64,000 nt of DNA from Streptomyces fagopyri (GCF_009498275.1 NZ_CP045643.1:8556001-8620000); one strand, 5' to 3'. Shown: positions 18,103 to 27,385, counted from the first letter of the stretch. The notes: generated from the sequence alone by a model not told the origin. A program made the numbers and translations.

Positions 18103-18927
18103 TCAGGCGACGTCGAACGTGTAGAACGCGGTGTGGTCCAGCAGGTCCGAGGGCCGCACGTCGTTCCAGGGCTTCATGGTCTCGCCGAGGTCCACCACGT
18201 CGGGCGTACCGGAGAGCGGCAGGTATCCGGAGCCGGGGTGGCGGCGGCGCCAGTCGGCCCAGAGCTTGTCTATGTAGGCGTGGTGCAGCCAGAACACCGG
18301 GTCGTTGGGGGAGACCCCGGTGGCCATCTGGCCGCCGACCCAGACGTGCACCCGGTTGTGGAGGTTGACCCCGCGCCAGCCTTCGAGGTGGTTGCGGAAG
18401 CCGTCCGAGGAACTGTTCCACGGCGCCATGTCGTACGTGGCCATCCCGAGGACGGACTCCACCTCCGCACGGGTCGGCAGCTCCCGGACGCCACCGCCGA
18501 GCGAACGCCTCAGATACGTACGGCTGTCGACGCGCACATTGATCGTCCAGTTGCCGGCGGCGGCCGCGAACGGACCGTCCATCACCCGGCCGTCCAGGCT
18601 CCGGCCGGTGCCACCGAGGAAGTCCGGGGCCCACAGGGAGGCGCGGGTCGAACGGTCGGTGCTCCAGTCCCAGTACGGCAGGGAGACGGAGGCGTCCACG
18701 GACTGCAGGGCCCGTTCGAACTCCAGCAGGAACCTGCGGTGCCAGGGCAGGAACGACGGTGAACGGTGGCCTGTCCGTTCGCCGTTGTCGGTGTCGCCGA
18801 GGATGAAGGCGTTGTGGGTGGTGACGAAGGCGTCGTAGCGGCCACTGCGCTTGAGCTGGAGGAGCGCGTCGACGAAACGCCGCTTCTCGTCGGCGGAGAG
18901 GTTCGCCTGGTTCTTGCGTACGGTCAT
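18103..18927 (-). CDS. melC2: Tyrosinase (melanin synthesis)
   Basis: A 274-residue type-3 copper oxidase, the normal length for Streptomyces MelC2. CuA histidines are in FVTTHNAF, TGHRSPSFLPWHRRFLLEFE; CuB histidines are in NLHNRVHVWVGG and DPVFWLHHAYIDKLW. It hydroxylates phenols and oxidises catechols to quinones that polymerise to melanin. It has no signal peptide of its own. It is exported and loaded with copper by MelC1, encoded just upstream in the same operon with a 66-base gap. Confidence 0.96.
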   Translation of the reverse strand: MTVRKNQANLSADEKRRFVDALLQLKRSGRYDAFVTTHNAFILGDTDNGERTGHRSPSFLPWHRRFLLEFERALQSVDASVSLPYWDWSTDRSTRASLWAPDFLGGTGRSLDGRVMDGPFAAAAGNWTINVRVDSRTYLRRSLGGGVRELPTRAEVESVLGMATYDMAPWNSSSDGFRNHLEGWRGVNLHNRVHVWVGGQMATGVSPNDPVFWLHHAYIDKLWADWRRRHPGSGYLPLSGTPDVVDLGETMKPWNDVRPSDLLDHTAFYTFDVA

Positions 18928-18993
18928 GTGCGGGACTCCACGGTGTGCTGTGCTGTGCTGACGTGCTGTTGGTCTCGCTGCCTGCGGATGAGG

Positions 18994-19365
18994 TCAGCCG
19001 AGCGGGACGAGCGGTGCCCCCTGCAACTCCACGACCGCGGCGCGGGCGGCGGCGCGCGGGGTGGCCACCGGGTCGTAGTGGCTGACGACGCTGATCCAGC
19101 TGCCGTCCGCGTTCTGCATCACGTGCAGTTCCACGCCGTCGACGAACACGCCGTAGCCGCCGCCGTGATGGTGACCGCCGGCCGCGGCCCGGCCCTCGAT
19201 CCGGCGGCCCCGGTAGACCTCGTCGAAGGGCTCGGGTCCGTCGTGGTGCCCGGCGGCCGGCGTCGACGCCGAGGCCGGTGCGGTGGCGGTGAGCGCCTGG
19301 CCGCCGGCCACGGCGGCGAGGGCGGCCGCGGCCCCGAGCGCACGGCGACGAGTGAGTTCCGGCAT
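18994..19365 (-). CDS. melC1: Tyrosinase cofactor / copper chaperone
   Basis: A 123-residue MelC1. The Tat signal ([29 protein letters not shown]) is followed by a small domain with histidine-rich GHHDGPEPF and [37 protein letters not shown], typical of the caddie protein that carries MelC2 through the Tat system and delivers copper. ATG 19365 is chosen because it starts the signal peptide and has AGGAGGA upstream. It is the first gene of the melC operon. Confidence 0.95.
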   Translation of the reverse strand: MPELTRRRALGAAAALAAVAGGQALTATAPASASTPAAGHHDGPEPFDEVYRGRRIEGRAAAGGHHHGGGYGVFVDGVELHVMQNADGSWISVVSHYDPVATPRAAARAAVVELQGAPLVPLG

Positions 19366-19713
19366 GCGGATTCCTCCTGGGATCAGCTCTGTTGATGACC
19401 CGACATGCCTATCGGTTCGTAGGAGAGAGGGAGAAATCGCCGGATGTCGGTTGGCTGCGATCAGGACAATTACGCAGATGTCGTCCAAGGTTGAACGAAG
19501 ATGATCTTGCTGTGGGGGCCGTCGGTGATCGACCGGAAACCGGAATTCCTCCTGTCGGTCCGGGCGCCGTGGGCGATCTTCCGGGACCGGCGCGTGTCGA
19601 GTGGCGCCGCTCACGCCCCCAAGCTGGCGTGAACCGTGAGGCAGGTGTTCCCCGGCGAGCCCTGCTACTCTTCGTGCGCAATTGACCGCTCTGTGTGACA
19701 CATGGGAGTGCGC
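19366..19713. other. Divergent promoter region of melC and FAD hydroxylase
   Basis: A 348-base spacer between two divergent genes. It should hold both promoters, but I cannot assign a confident -35/-10 pair or operator. Confidence 0.5.
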
Positions 19714-20916
19714 GTGAAGATCGCGTGCGTCGGCGGCGGACCGGCCGGCCTCTACTTCTCGATCCTGATGAAGCGCCAGGACCCGTCCCACGACATCACC
19801 GTCCACGAACGCAACCCGGCCGGATCGACCTACGGCTGGGGGGTGACGTACTGGGCGGCCCTGCTCGACAAGCTCCACGAGGGGGACCCGGAGTCCGCGC
19901 GCGCGGTCCGGGCGAACTCGGTCCGCTGGAGCGACGGGGTCGCCCACATCGGTGGCGGGACGACGGTGCACCACGGCGACGAGGGGTTCGGCATCGGCCG
20001 ACGACGGCTGCTCGACCTCCTCGCGGAGCGCGCGCGATCCCTGGGGGTGCGGGTCGAGTACGAACACGAGATCACCGCCGACCGGATGCCCGAGGCCGAT
20101 CTCGTCGTCGCCTGCGACGGAGTCAACAGCGCCCTGCGCGACGCGCACGCCGACGGCTTCGGAAGCGACGTCACCCTCGGCCGCAACACCTACATCTGGC
20201 TCGGCACCACCAAGGTCTTCGACTCCTTCACCTTCGCCTTCGTCGAGACGGAACACGGCTGGATCTGGTGCTACGCCTACCGGTTCGGCGATGACCTCAG
20301 CACCTGCGTCGTCGAGTGCTCACCCGAGACCCGCGACGGCCTCGGTCTCGACCGGGCCGACGAGGCCGACGGTCTCGCCCTGCTGGAGAAGATCTTCGCC
20401 GACGTCCTCGACGGCCACGCCCTGATCGGGCGCGAGCACGCCGACGGCAGTGCCCAGTGGCTGAACTTCCGCACCCTGACCAACCGCGTCTGGCACCGCG
20501 GCAACCTCGTCCTGCTCGGCGACGCCGCCCACACCACGCACTACTCCATCGGCGCCGGCACCACGCTCGCGCTCGAGGACGCCATCGCCCTGGCCGGAGC
20601 CCTGGGCGAGGAGCCGGACCTGTCCGCCGCCCTGACCCGCTACGAACAGGAGCGCAGGTCCGCGCTCCTGTCGGTCCAGAGCGCCGCCCGGTACAGCGCC
20701 CGGTGGTACGAGAACCTGCCGCGGTACGTCCGCCTGCCGGCGGAGCAGATGTTCGCCCTGCTCGGTCAGCGCCACTCGCCGCTGCTCCCGTACGTACCGC
20801 CGCAGCTGTACTACCGGATCGACCGCGCGGCCGGACGGCTGGAGGCGCTGCGCCGTTTCAAACGCTGGCTGGGACCGCGCGTGGCGCGCACGGTGCAGGC
20901 CCGCACGCGCCGGTAG
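19714..20916 (+). CDS. FAD-dependent aromatic hydroxylase-like monooxygenase
   Basis: A roughly 400-residue flavoprotein monooxygenase. It has the FAD Rossmann motif [16 protein letters not shown], the DG motif [11 protein letters not shown] and the GD motif [24 protein letters not shown]. The overall type is like the N-terminal hydroxylase part of 2-aminobenzoyl-CoA monooxygenase. It probably hydroxylates an aromatic or CoA-linked substrate with NAD(P)H and oxygen. GTG 19714 is preferred because GGGAG lies 5 bases before it; ATG 19702 would add four residues and has no ribosome site. It is divergent from melC1. Confidence 0.85.
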   Translation: MKIACVGGGPAGLYFSILMKRQDPSHDITVHERNPAGSTYGWGVTYWAALLDKLHEGDPESARAVRANSVRWSDGVAHIGGGTTVHHGDEGFGIGRRRLLDLLAERARSLGVRVEYEHEITADRMPEADLVVACDGVNSALRDAHADGFGSDVTLGRNTYIWLGTTKVFDSFTFAFVETEHGWIWCYAYRFGDDLSTCVVECSPETRDGLGLDRADEADGLALLEKIFADVLDGHALIGREHADGSAQWLNFRTLTNRVWHRGNLVLLGDAAHTTHYSIGAGTTLALEDAIALAGALGEEPDLSAALTRYEQERRSALLSVQSAARYSARWYENLPRYVRLPAEQMFALLGQRHSPLLPYVPPQLYYRIDRAAGRLEALRRFKRWLGPRVARTVQARTRR

Positions 20917-20941
20917 CCGCCTGCCGGGAGACGGGCGCGCG

Positions 20942-20986
20942 TTGAGTGAATAGTGATTCACCCATTATGGTGAATTCCTATTCACC
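20942..20986 (+). promoter_or_regulatory. Two operator palindromes GTGAAT-N4-ATTCAC before the MFS-TetR operon
   Basis: GTGAATAGTGATTCAC (20946-20961) and GGTGAATTCCTATTCACC (20969-20986) are two copies of the same palindrome, 24 bases centre to centre. They overlap an AT-rich candidate promoter (TTGAGT at 20942; CATTAT at 20963). They are probably bound by the TetR protein encoded at the end of this operon. Confidence 0.75.
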
Positions 20987-21019
20987 TACTTTTTTCGCGC
21001 GTCTACTCCTGGAGTGTTC

Positions 21020-22465
21020 ATGGCGGCACTGCGTGACCGGCTGACCGTGCCGGTCCTCGCGCTCGGCGGCAGCCTCATGGCCGTCATGCAGGTGGTGGTG
21101 GTGCCGCTGCTCCCCGACCTGCCGCGGCTGACGGGTGCCTCGGCGGGCGCGGTGTCCTGGATGGTGACGGCGACCCTGCTGGCCGGAGCCGTCCTGAACC
21201 CCGTACTGGGGCGCGCGGGCGACATGTACGGCAAGAAGCGCGTGCTCCTGCTCGCCCTCGGGATGATGACGGTCGGGTCGCTGATGTGCGCGCTCACGTC
21301 GGACATCCGGGTGCTCATCGTGGCGCGCGCCCTGCAGGGCGCGGCGGCCGCCGTCGTACCGTTGTCGATCAGCCTGCTGAGGGACGAACTGCCGCCCGAG
21401 CGCACGGGTTCCGCGGTGGCGCTGATGAGCTCCACCGTGGGCATCGGCGCCGCCCTCGGACTGCCGCTCGCCGCGATGGTGGTCCAGTACGCCGACTGGC
21501 ACGTCATGTTCTGGGCGACGACCGCCCTCGGCGCCCTCGGGACCGTGCTGGCCTGGTGGGCGGTGCGCGAGTCACCCGTCCGTGAACCGGGCCGCTTCGA
21601 CAGTGTCGGCGCGCTGGGCCTGGCCGTAGGGCTCACCTGCCTGCTGATGGGTGTGTCGCAGGGCGGCCAGTGGGGCTGGACCAGCCCCTCGATCCTGGGT
21701 CTGTTCGCCGGCAGCGTCTGTGTCCTCGGCCTGTGGTGGGCGCAGCAGCTCCGTGCCGAACGGCCCCTGGTCGACCTGAAGCTGGCCACCAGCCCGAAGG
21801 TCGCCCTGCCGCACATCGCCGCGCTGCTCACCGGATTCGCGTTCTACGCCAACTCCCTGGTCACCGCGCAGTTGGTGCAGGCGCCCAAGGAGACCGGTTA
21901 CGGACTCGGCCTGTCCATCGTCGCGACGGGCGTGTGCCTGCTGCCCGGCGGGGTGACCATGCTGCTCCTCTCGCCGGTGTCGGCGCGCGTCTCGGCGGCC
22001 CGCGGCGCGCGGGTGACGCTGGCGATAGGGACCGTGATCATCGCCTTCGGCTACGGCATCCGCATCCTCGACAGCCGCGACCTGTGGGTGGTCGTCCTGG
22101 GGTCCGCGGTCTGCGCCACGGGCACCACCTTCGCCTACTCCGCGCTGCCCACCCTGATCCTGCGGGCCGTCCCCGCCGGGCAGACCGCCTCGGCCAACGG
22201 TGTGAACGTCCTCATGCGCACCATCGGCCAGGCGGTGAGCAGCGCGGCGGTGGCCGCGATCCTCGTCCACCACACGAGCCTGATCGGCGGTGCCCCGATC
22301 CCGACCCTGCACGGCTACCTGCTCGCCTTCGCCATGGCCGGTACGGTCGCGCTGGTGGCCTGCGCAGCCTCTCTCGCCATCCCCGCGGACCCCCCGTCCC
22401 GCGGCACCCGGCGTGCCTCGGGCCGTACGCAGGCGCCCCGGGACGGGGCACTGGAAGGAGCGTGA
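21020..22465 (+). CDS. MFS multidrug efflux transporter (DHA2, 14 TM type)
   Basis: A 481-residue membrane protein with about 14 hydrophobic segments. The motif GRAGDMYGKKRVLLLALG is the MFS motif A, and ARALQGAAAAVVPLSISLLRD fits the drug:H+ antiporter family 2. It should export small hydrophobic compounds. ATG 21020 has GGAG eight bases upstream. The stop overlaps the GTG of the TetR gene by 4 bases, so the regulator is co-expressed. Confidence 0.92.
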   Translation: MAALRDRLTVPVLALGGSLMAVMQVVVVPLLPDLPRLTGASAGAVSWMVTATLLAGAVLNPVLGRAGDMYGKKRVLLLALGMMTVGSLMCALTSDIRVLIVARALQGAAAAVVPLSISLLRDELPPERTGSAVALMSSTVGIGAALGLPLAAMVVQYADWHVMFWATTALGALGTVLAWWAVRESPVREPGRFDSVGALGLAVGLTCLLMGVSQGGQWGWTSPSILGLFAGSVCVLGLWWAQQLRAERPLVDLKLATSPKVALPHIAALLTGFAFYANSLVTAQLVQAPKETGYGLGLSIVATGVCLLPGGVTMLLLSPVSARVSAARGARVTLAIGTVIIAFGYGIRILDSRDLWVVVLGSAVCATGTTFAYSALPTLILRAVPAGQTASANGVNVLMRTIGQAVSSAAVAAILVHHTSLIGGAPIPTLHGYLLAFAMAGTVALVACAASLAIPADPPSRGTRRASGRTQAPRDGALEGA

Positions 22466-23061
22466 GCACCGTGTCCGTCCCGCCCATCGGACCCACGGCA
22501 GCCCCCGGTGCCGCCCAGCGCCGTGACGCCGAGGCCACGAAGGCGGCGATCCTGCGCGCGGCCCGGCACCTCATGGCACGTCACGCGCACACGGACATCA
22601 CCCTCAAGACGGTCGCGGAACGGGCCGGTGTGAGCGCGCCGCTGATCCTCAAGTACTTCGGGAACAAGGACGCGCTGTTCGCGCGCGTGATGTCGTTCGA
22701 GACGGACGCCGCCGCCCTGCTGGACGCGCCGCTGGAGGACCTCGGCGCGCACATGGTCCGCCATCTGCTGGTCGGTCAGACCGAGCGCGGCGCCGACCCC
22801 ATCCTGCGGATCGTCTTCGCCCCGCTCCAGGGCGAGCAGGGCGACACGCTGCGCGCCAACTTCCGTACGCAGGTCAGCGAACAGCTGGCCGTGCGCCTCG
22901 ACGGCCCCGACGCCGGCCTGCGCGCCGAGCTCGCCGTCGGCACCCTGCTGGGCCTCGGCGTGATGTACGGCATCGCGCGCGGCTCCCGGCTGCGGGCGAC
23001 CGCGATCGAGGACATCGTCGAGCGGTACGGTCCGACGGTGCAGGCGCTGCTGACCCCGTAG
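22462..23061 (+). CDS. TetR-family regulator of the MFS operon
   Basis: A 199-residue protein with an N-terminal TetR DNA-binding domain (ATKAAILRAARHLMARHAHTDITLKTVAERAGVSAPLILKYFGNKDALFARVM) and a C-terminal ligand domain. GTG 22462 is in a GTGA overlap with the transporter stop and follows GGAAGGAG. The likely targets are the two palindromes at 20946-20986, giving self-repression that is lifted by a transported drug; this is inference. Confidence 0.92.
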   Translation: MSTVSVPPIGPTAAPGAAQRRDAEATKAAILRAARHLMARHAHTDITLKTVAERAGVSAPLILKYFGNKDALFARVMSFETDAAALLDAPLEDLGAHMVRHLLVGQTERGADPILRIVFAPLQGEQGDTLRANFRTQVSEQLAVRLDGPDAGLRAELAVGTLLGLGVMYGIARGSRLRATAIEDIVERYGPTVQALLTP

Positions 23062-23105
23062 GACCGCCGGCGCCTTTGGACGGGGGCGGGCGCGGGCCGG
23101 TGGCC

Positions 23106-23732
23106 TCAGTTCACCCCGTGCGGGCGGAACTGGACGCTGATCCGCGGTCCGGTCGCACGCGCCGTCTTGGGTACGGCGTGCTCCCAGGTCCGCTGGCAGG
23201 AGCCGCCCATCACGACGAGGTCGCCGTGGCCCAGGGGACGGCGCACGGTGTCGCCGCCCCGCCGGGGGCGCAGGACCAGGTCGCGTGGGGCGCCCACGGA
23301 GAGGATCGCGACCATGGTGTCCTCCCGCGCGCCCCGGCCGATGCGGTCCCCGTGCCAGGCCACGCTGTCCCGGCCGTCCCGGTAGTAGCACAGGCCCGCG
23401 GTGGTGAACGGTTCGCCCAGCTCGTCGGCGTAGTGGGCCGACAGGGCGGCCCGTGCCTCGTCCAGAACCGGGTGCGGCAGCGCGTCGCCCGCCCCGTAGT
23501 AGGAGAGCAGCCGCGGTACGTCCACCACGTGCTCGTACATCTGCCTGCGTTCCGCGCGCCACGGCACCTCGTCGACGAGCCGCTCGAAGAGGGCGTCGGC
23601 ACCGTTCAGCCACCCGGGCAGCAGGTCGATCCAGGCCCCTGCGCCCAGCACGGTCCGGCGCGTTCCGTCGAGCGGAGCGAGGGAGAGGTCGTCGGCCTGG
23701 TCGAAGAGCGAGCCCTGGAGATGCGTGGACAT
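23106..23732 (-). CDS. alkB: AlkB-like 2-oxoglutarate/Fe(II) dioxygenase (DNA dealkylation)
   Basis: A 208-residue dioxygenase of the AlkB family. The iron ligands are HxD in AWHGDRIG and His in TWEHAVPK, and the 2-oxoglutarate Arg pair is in RISVQFRPH. The substrate region includes LCYYRDGRDSVAWHGD. It removes methyl groups from N1-methyladenine and N3-methylcytosine by oxidation. ATG 23732 gives MSTHLQGSLFDQ. A LexA-like sequence lies 22 bases upstream. Confidence 0.9.
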   Translation of the reverse strand: MSTHLQGSLFDQADDLSLAPLDGTRRTVLGAGAWIDLLPGWLNGADALFERLVDEVPWRAERRQMYEHVVDVPRLLSYYGAGDALPHPVLDEARAALSAHYADELGEPFTTAGLCYYRDGRDSVAWHGDRIGRGAREDTMVAILSVGAPRDLVLRPRRGGDTVRRPLGHGDLVVMGGSCQRTWEHAVPKTARATGPRISVQFRPHGVN

Positions 23733-23753
23733 GTGTCCAGCGTACTCCGCAAT

Positions 23754-23767
23754 CGAATGTGTGTTCA
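23754..23767 (-). promoter_or_regulatory. LexA/SOS-box-like sequence before alkB
   Basis: CGAATGTGTGTTCA is close to the Gram-positive SOS box CGAACRNRYGTTYC, with two mismatches. It stands just upstream of a DNA repair gene, where such control would make sense. Confidence 0.5.
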
Positions 23768-23992
23768 ATTATCGAGACCGTCGTCCCGCGGGTGCTCTCC
23801 TCGCGGGCCCGGCGTGCGATCCGGCGCTTCGCCACCCCCGCTCGTGTGCGCCACGGGCCGGAGTCGCTGCGACATGGGTCACATACGCCGGTCGGAGCCT
23901 CCGGAGGGGCAACCCTTCGCCACCCTCAGCCATCTGTTCGAGAGACGTACGGGTGGTCACGCCGTGGTCACCGAAAAGTGAACATGTGTAAA

Positions 23993-24024
23993 AAGATCGC
24001 CTCGAAGTGCGCGAAGAGGATCTT
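23993..24024 (+). other. AT-rich leader with imperfect hairpin before the protease
   Basis: The 419-base space between alkB and the protease gene is less GC-rich than its surroundings. It holds an imperfect stem (AAGATCGCCTC with GAGGATCTT) and a possible 23-codon basic peptide frame (23984-24055) without a good ribosome site. I cannot assign a function. Confidence 0.35.
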
Positions 24025-24151
24025 CTTCCTTTACATGGACATGGCTAATCGGTGAGGGTTTCGCCTAGGGGCCCAACGGCCCCCACGGCGTCCAACAGCG
24101 CTGTGTGCCCAGGCGGTTGGTGATACCTGCCGCCCTGTTCGAAGGAACTCA

Positions 24152-25936
24152 GTGCGCAGACCCCACATACGACGCATGGCGATCGCGGTCGTGGTGACGA
24201 CATCCGTCACGCTCCCGGTGGGCCCCGCCTTCGCCGCGGCCCCCGACTCGCCCTCCCGCCCGGCGACTTCGGCCTCCTCGCCGGTCGACGCGGCCCGGGC
24301 CGCCGCCTTCGCCCACGCGTCGGCCACCGGGGTCGGCCCCGGCGACACCCTGCGGGCCACGGACGTCATGACGGACCCGGACGGCAAGCGTCACGTCCGA
24401 TTCGTCCGCAGTCACCGGGGACTTCCGGTACTCGGCGGCGACCTCGTGATCCATCTCGGCGCGCGGTCCGCCTATCTCGGTGTGACCCGGGCCGCGGACC
24501 ACACCGTCGAGCCGTCCACCACCGAGGCGAAGCTCACGGCGGGGCAGGCCGAGCAGAAGGCCGCCTCGGCCGCCGAGGGCGACGCCGGCACCGCTCAACT
24601 GGTCGTGGACGCCCGGGACGGCGCGGCCGTTCTCGCCTATCGGGTGCCTGTGTCGGACAGCGACACCACATCGGCCGGCGGCTCCCGCACGGTCGTCGTG
24701 GACGCGCGGACCGGCCGGATCCGCAGCAACAACCCCGACAGCGACGAGTTCATCTCGCCGTCCCTGCGGGAGACGCTGCGCGAGCGCGGCGAGACGGCGG
24801 ACCCCGCGACGGGTGCGGCCGGACAGCCGACCAGCCTCTTCGCGGCGACCGCGGCAGCGGCGGTCCACTACCCGGTCACCGCCACCGGCAGCGGCACGTC
24901 CCTCTTCGCCGGAAAGGTGACGCTGACCACCACCCGTACGGCGCGCACCAGTTACCTCCTCAAGGACCCGACCCGGTGGAACACCGAGACCAGGGACGCG
25001 GGCGGCCGGGAGCTGGAATCCTTCGCGCGGGGCAAGAAGTTCACCAGCACCACCGACAAGTGGGGCACCGGCACGACCGCCAACCGGGCCACCGTCGCGG
25101 TCGACGCGCAGTACGGCGTGACCAAGACGCTGGACTTCTACAAGAAGACCTTCGGCCGCAAGGGCATCAAGAACAACAGCACCGGCGCCCGCGCGATGGT
25201 CCACTTCGGCAGGAAGGTCGGCAACGCCTTCTGGGACTCGACGTGCGGCTGCATGCTGTACGGCGACGGCGACGGCGCCATGTTCAAGAAGCCCTTGGTC
25301 GTTCTCGACGTCACCGGACACGAACTGACCCACGGCGTCGTCGACGCCACGGCCGCCCTCGAACCCACCCGGGTGGACCGGGACGGCAACCAGTACGGCG
25401 AGCCGGGCGCCCTCAACGAGTCGCTCGCCGACATCTTCGGTTCGAACGTCGAGTTCGCCGCGAACAACCCGAAGAACCCGCCGAACTACCTCATGGGCGA
25501 GAAACTGGGTCTCGCCCAGAAGTTCCTGCGCCGTCTCGACCACCCCTCTTTGGACAAACTGGAGGGAACGATCGACTACTGGTCGCCGGCGGCCCGCGAC
25601 GCCGAGGTGCACGCGGGCTCCGGCGTCTCCTCGCACGCCTACTACCTGCTCGCCGAGGGCAGCGGCCGCAAGACGATCGGCGCCGTGAAATACGAGTCGC
25701 CGACGTACGACGGCTCGTCGGTGGCCGGAATCGGCCGGGCCAAGGCCACCGCGATCTTCTATCGCGCGCTGACCCGGTACATGGTCTCCACGACCGACTT
25801 CCACGACGCGCGGACCGCCACGCTCAAGGCCGCCGCCGATCTGTACGGCGCGACCGGTGCCGAGCACCGGGCCGTGGACAAGGCGTGGGCCGCCGTCAAC
25901 GTGACGGCCGCCAACACCCCCGCCACCGGGCGCTGA
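24152..25936 (+). CDS. Secreted M4 (thermolysin-type) metalloprotease
   Basis: A 594-residue preproenzyme. The signal peptide (about residues 1-30, ending PVGPAFAA) is followed by an FTP/PepSY propeptide (about 45-205) and the catalytic domain. Zinc ligands are in His390-Glu-Leu-Thr-His394 and Glu423 in NESLADIFG. The active-site His is in SGVSSHAYYLL. It digests proteins outside the cell after autoprocessing. GTG 24152 has GAAGGA before it. A strong shared terminator follows. Confidence 0.94.
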   Translation: MRRPHIRRMAIAVVVTTSVTLPVGPAFAAAPDSPSRPATSASSPVDAARAAAFAHASATGVGPGDTLRATDVMTDPDGKRHVRFVRSHRGLPVLGGDLVIHLGARSAYLGVTRAADHTVEPSTTEAKLTAGQAEQKAASAAEGDAGTAQLVVDARDGAAVLAYRVPVSDSDTTSAGGSRTVVVDARTGRIRSNNPDSDEFISPSLRETLRERGETADPATGAAGQPTSLFAATAAAAVHYPVTATGSGTSLFAGKVTLTTTRTARTSYLLKDPTRWNTETRDAGGRELESFARGKKFTSTTDKWGTGTTANRATVAVDAQYGVTKTLDFYKKTFGRKGIKNNSTGARAMVHFGRKVGNAFWDSTCGCMLYGDGDGAMFKKPLVVLDVTGHELTHGVVDATAALEPTRVDRDGNQYGEPGALNESLADIFGSNVEFAANNPKNPPNYLMGEKLGLAQKFLRRLDHPSLDKLEGTIDYWSPAARDAEVHAGSGVSSHAYYLLAEGSGRKTIGAVKYESPTYDGSSVAGIGRAKATAIFYRALTRYMVSTTDFHDARTATLKAAADLYGATGAEHRAVDKAWAAVNVTAANTPATGR

Positions 25937-25944
25937 GCGCACAC

Positions 25945-25980
25945 GTGCAGGGGCCCCGCCGTGCGGCGGGGCCCCTGCAC
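25945..25980. terminator. Bidirectional 16-bp hairpin terminator
   Basis: GTGCAGGGGCCCCGCC (25945-25960), four-base loop, then the exact complement (25965-25980). It lies between the stop of the protease and the stop of the convergent AIM24 gene, so it can serve both. Confidence 0.88.
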
Positions 25981-25991
25981 CGTCCCGGTCC

Positions 25992-26669
25992 TCAGTGCTG
26001 CTGCGCCTTCTGCGGAGTCACCTCGCTGGGGCGCACCACGACCACGCCCTCACCCTCCAGCTTCAGCTGGACGGCCTCGCCGGAGCCGCCGCGGATCATC
26101 GATCCGATGGACTGCGACCGGTGCAGCGAGGTGTGCAGATGGGCGGTCCAGCCGACGACCGCGTCCGTGTCGACGAACACCGGCGCCTGCGGGGACACGG
26201 GAATGACCAGCGGGTTCCCGTCGCAGATCAGCCCCAGTCGGCCGTGCCCGGTGAACACGCTGTTGAACAGGCCGCCGCCGGTGATTCCCGCGCCCTTCAC
26301 GGTCTTTATCTCGTACGCCAGCGTGGAGTCGAAGCACAGGACGTTGCGGCCGTTGACGGTGAAGACGTCGCCCGGCTCGATGTCCACGATGAAGCAGTTC
26401 TGCGCCTCGTGCGCGAACCATGCCTCGCCCCGGCCGCGCACGGTCATCAGCGGAAGCCCCTCGCCGGTGACCGCCCGCTTGAGCATGCCGCCCACGCCCT
26501 GGCCCTTGCGCTCGAACTGCAGATCGCCCCGGTAGGCGATCATCGCCCCCTGGCGCGCGAGCATGTCGCCGTTGACGGCGTACTTGATCGACTTGGCGTT
26601 CTGGACGGTCATGCCCGGCGTGACGGCGGGCTGCACCATGTGGTCACTGGAGAAAAGATCACCCTTCAT
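25992..26669 (-). CDS. AIM24-family protein
   Basis: A 225-residue protein of the AIM24 (formerly DUF124) family. It has no signal peptide and no membrane helix. Signature parts are MLARQGAMIAYRGDLQFERKG, GRGEAWFAHEAQNCFIVDIEPGD and GGGLFNSVFTGHGRLGLICDGNPL. The fold is a trimeric beta-barrel of unknown molecular role, related by name to a yeast mitochondrial inner-membrane protein. ATG 26669 gives MKGDLFSSDH; the ribosome site is weak. Confidence 0.87.
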   Translation of the reverse strand: MKGDLFSSDHMVQPAVTPGMTVQNAKSIKYAVNGDMLARQGAMIAYRGDLQFERKGQGVGGMLKRAVTGEGLPLMTVRGRGEAWFAHEAQNCFIVDIEPGDVFTVNGRNVLCFDSTLAYEIKTVKGAGITGGGLFNSVFTGHGRLGLICDGNPLVIPVSPQAPVFVDTDAVVGWTAHLHTSLHRSQSIGSMIRGGSGEAVQLKLEGEGVVVVRPSEVTPQKAQQH

Positions 26670-26733
26670 GCAGGCATCTTGGCCCGGAGGGTTCCGTTCC
26701 GCCAAGATCGTGGAGAGGCCCGCCGGCCGGGGA

Positions 26734-26778
26734 CGCGTGAAGGGCCGGCCCGGCGTCGCCGGACCGGCCCTTCACGCG
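26734..26778 (-). terminator. 15-bp hairpin terminator of the flavin reductase gene
   Basis: CGCGTGAAGGGCCGG (26734-26748) pairs exactly with CCGGCCCTTCACGCG (26764-26778). It lies a few bases after the stop of the minus-strand reductase. Confidence 0.85.
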
Positions 26779-26783
26779 GGTCG

Positions 26784-27347
26784 TCAGGCGGCGTCGGCGG
26801 TGCCGGCCGCGGCGGTGACGTGGCCGATGACCTCGGCGAGCTGGCCGGCGACCTCGGCGTCGTCGACCGGGTGGGTCTCGGCGAAGCGGATCACGGAGCC
26901 GGGAACCGAGAGCTTGACGTCCTCGAGGACGGTGGCGCCCGCGATACCGAGGGCCTTGCGGGCCTCGTCCTGCGCCCACACGCCGCCGAACTGGCCGTAG
27001 GCGGTGCCGATCACGGCGACGGGCTTACCGGTGAAGGCGCTGGCACCGTAGGGGCGGGACAGCCAGTCGATGGCGTTCTTCAGCACGGCGGTGATCGTGC
27101 CGTTGTACTCCGGCGAGAAGAGGAGGAAGGCGTCGGCGCGGCCCGCGGCCTCGCGCAGCGCCGTGGCGGTCGCCGGGACACCGCCTTCGACGTCGAGGTC
27201 CTCGTTGTAGAAGGGGACGTCGGCGAGGCCCTCGAAGAGCTCGATCTCCGTGCCCTCGGGGGCGAGCTTGACGGCCGCCTCCGCGAGCTGGCGGTTGTGG
27301 GAGCCGGCGCGCAGGCTGCCGACGAGCGCGAGGATACGTACAGACAT
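26784..27347 (-). CDS. NAD(P)H-dependent FMN reductase (NADPH quinone reductase type)
   Basis: A 187-residue flavodoxin-fold protein. FMN-binding loops are GSLRAGSHNRQLA near the N-terminus and FSPEYNGTITAVLKNAIDWLSRP, characteristic of the ChrR/azoreductase-like NADPH-dependent FMN reductases. It likely reduces quinones or other electron acceptors. The ATG at 27347 follows GGGAG. It is divergent from a TetR gene, with two shared operator palindromes between. Confidence 0.92.
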   Translation of the reverse strand: MSVRILALVGSLRAGSHNRQLAEAAVKLAPEGTEIELFEGLADVPFYNEDLDVEGGVPATATALREAAGRADAFLLFSPEYNGTITAVLKNAIDWLSRPYGASAFTGKPVAVIGTAYGQFGGVWAQDEARKALGIAGATVLEDVKLSVPGSVIRFAETHPVDDAEVAGQLAEVIGHVTAAAGTADAA

Positions 27348-27385
27348 GGGGGAACTCCCGGGGACGAAATGTTGCCGTAATAAAC

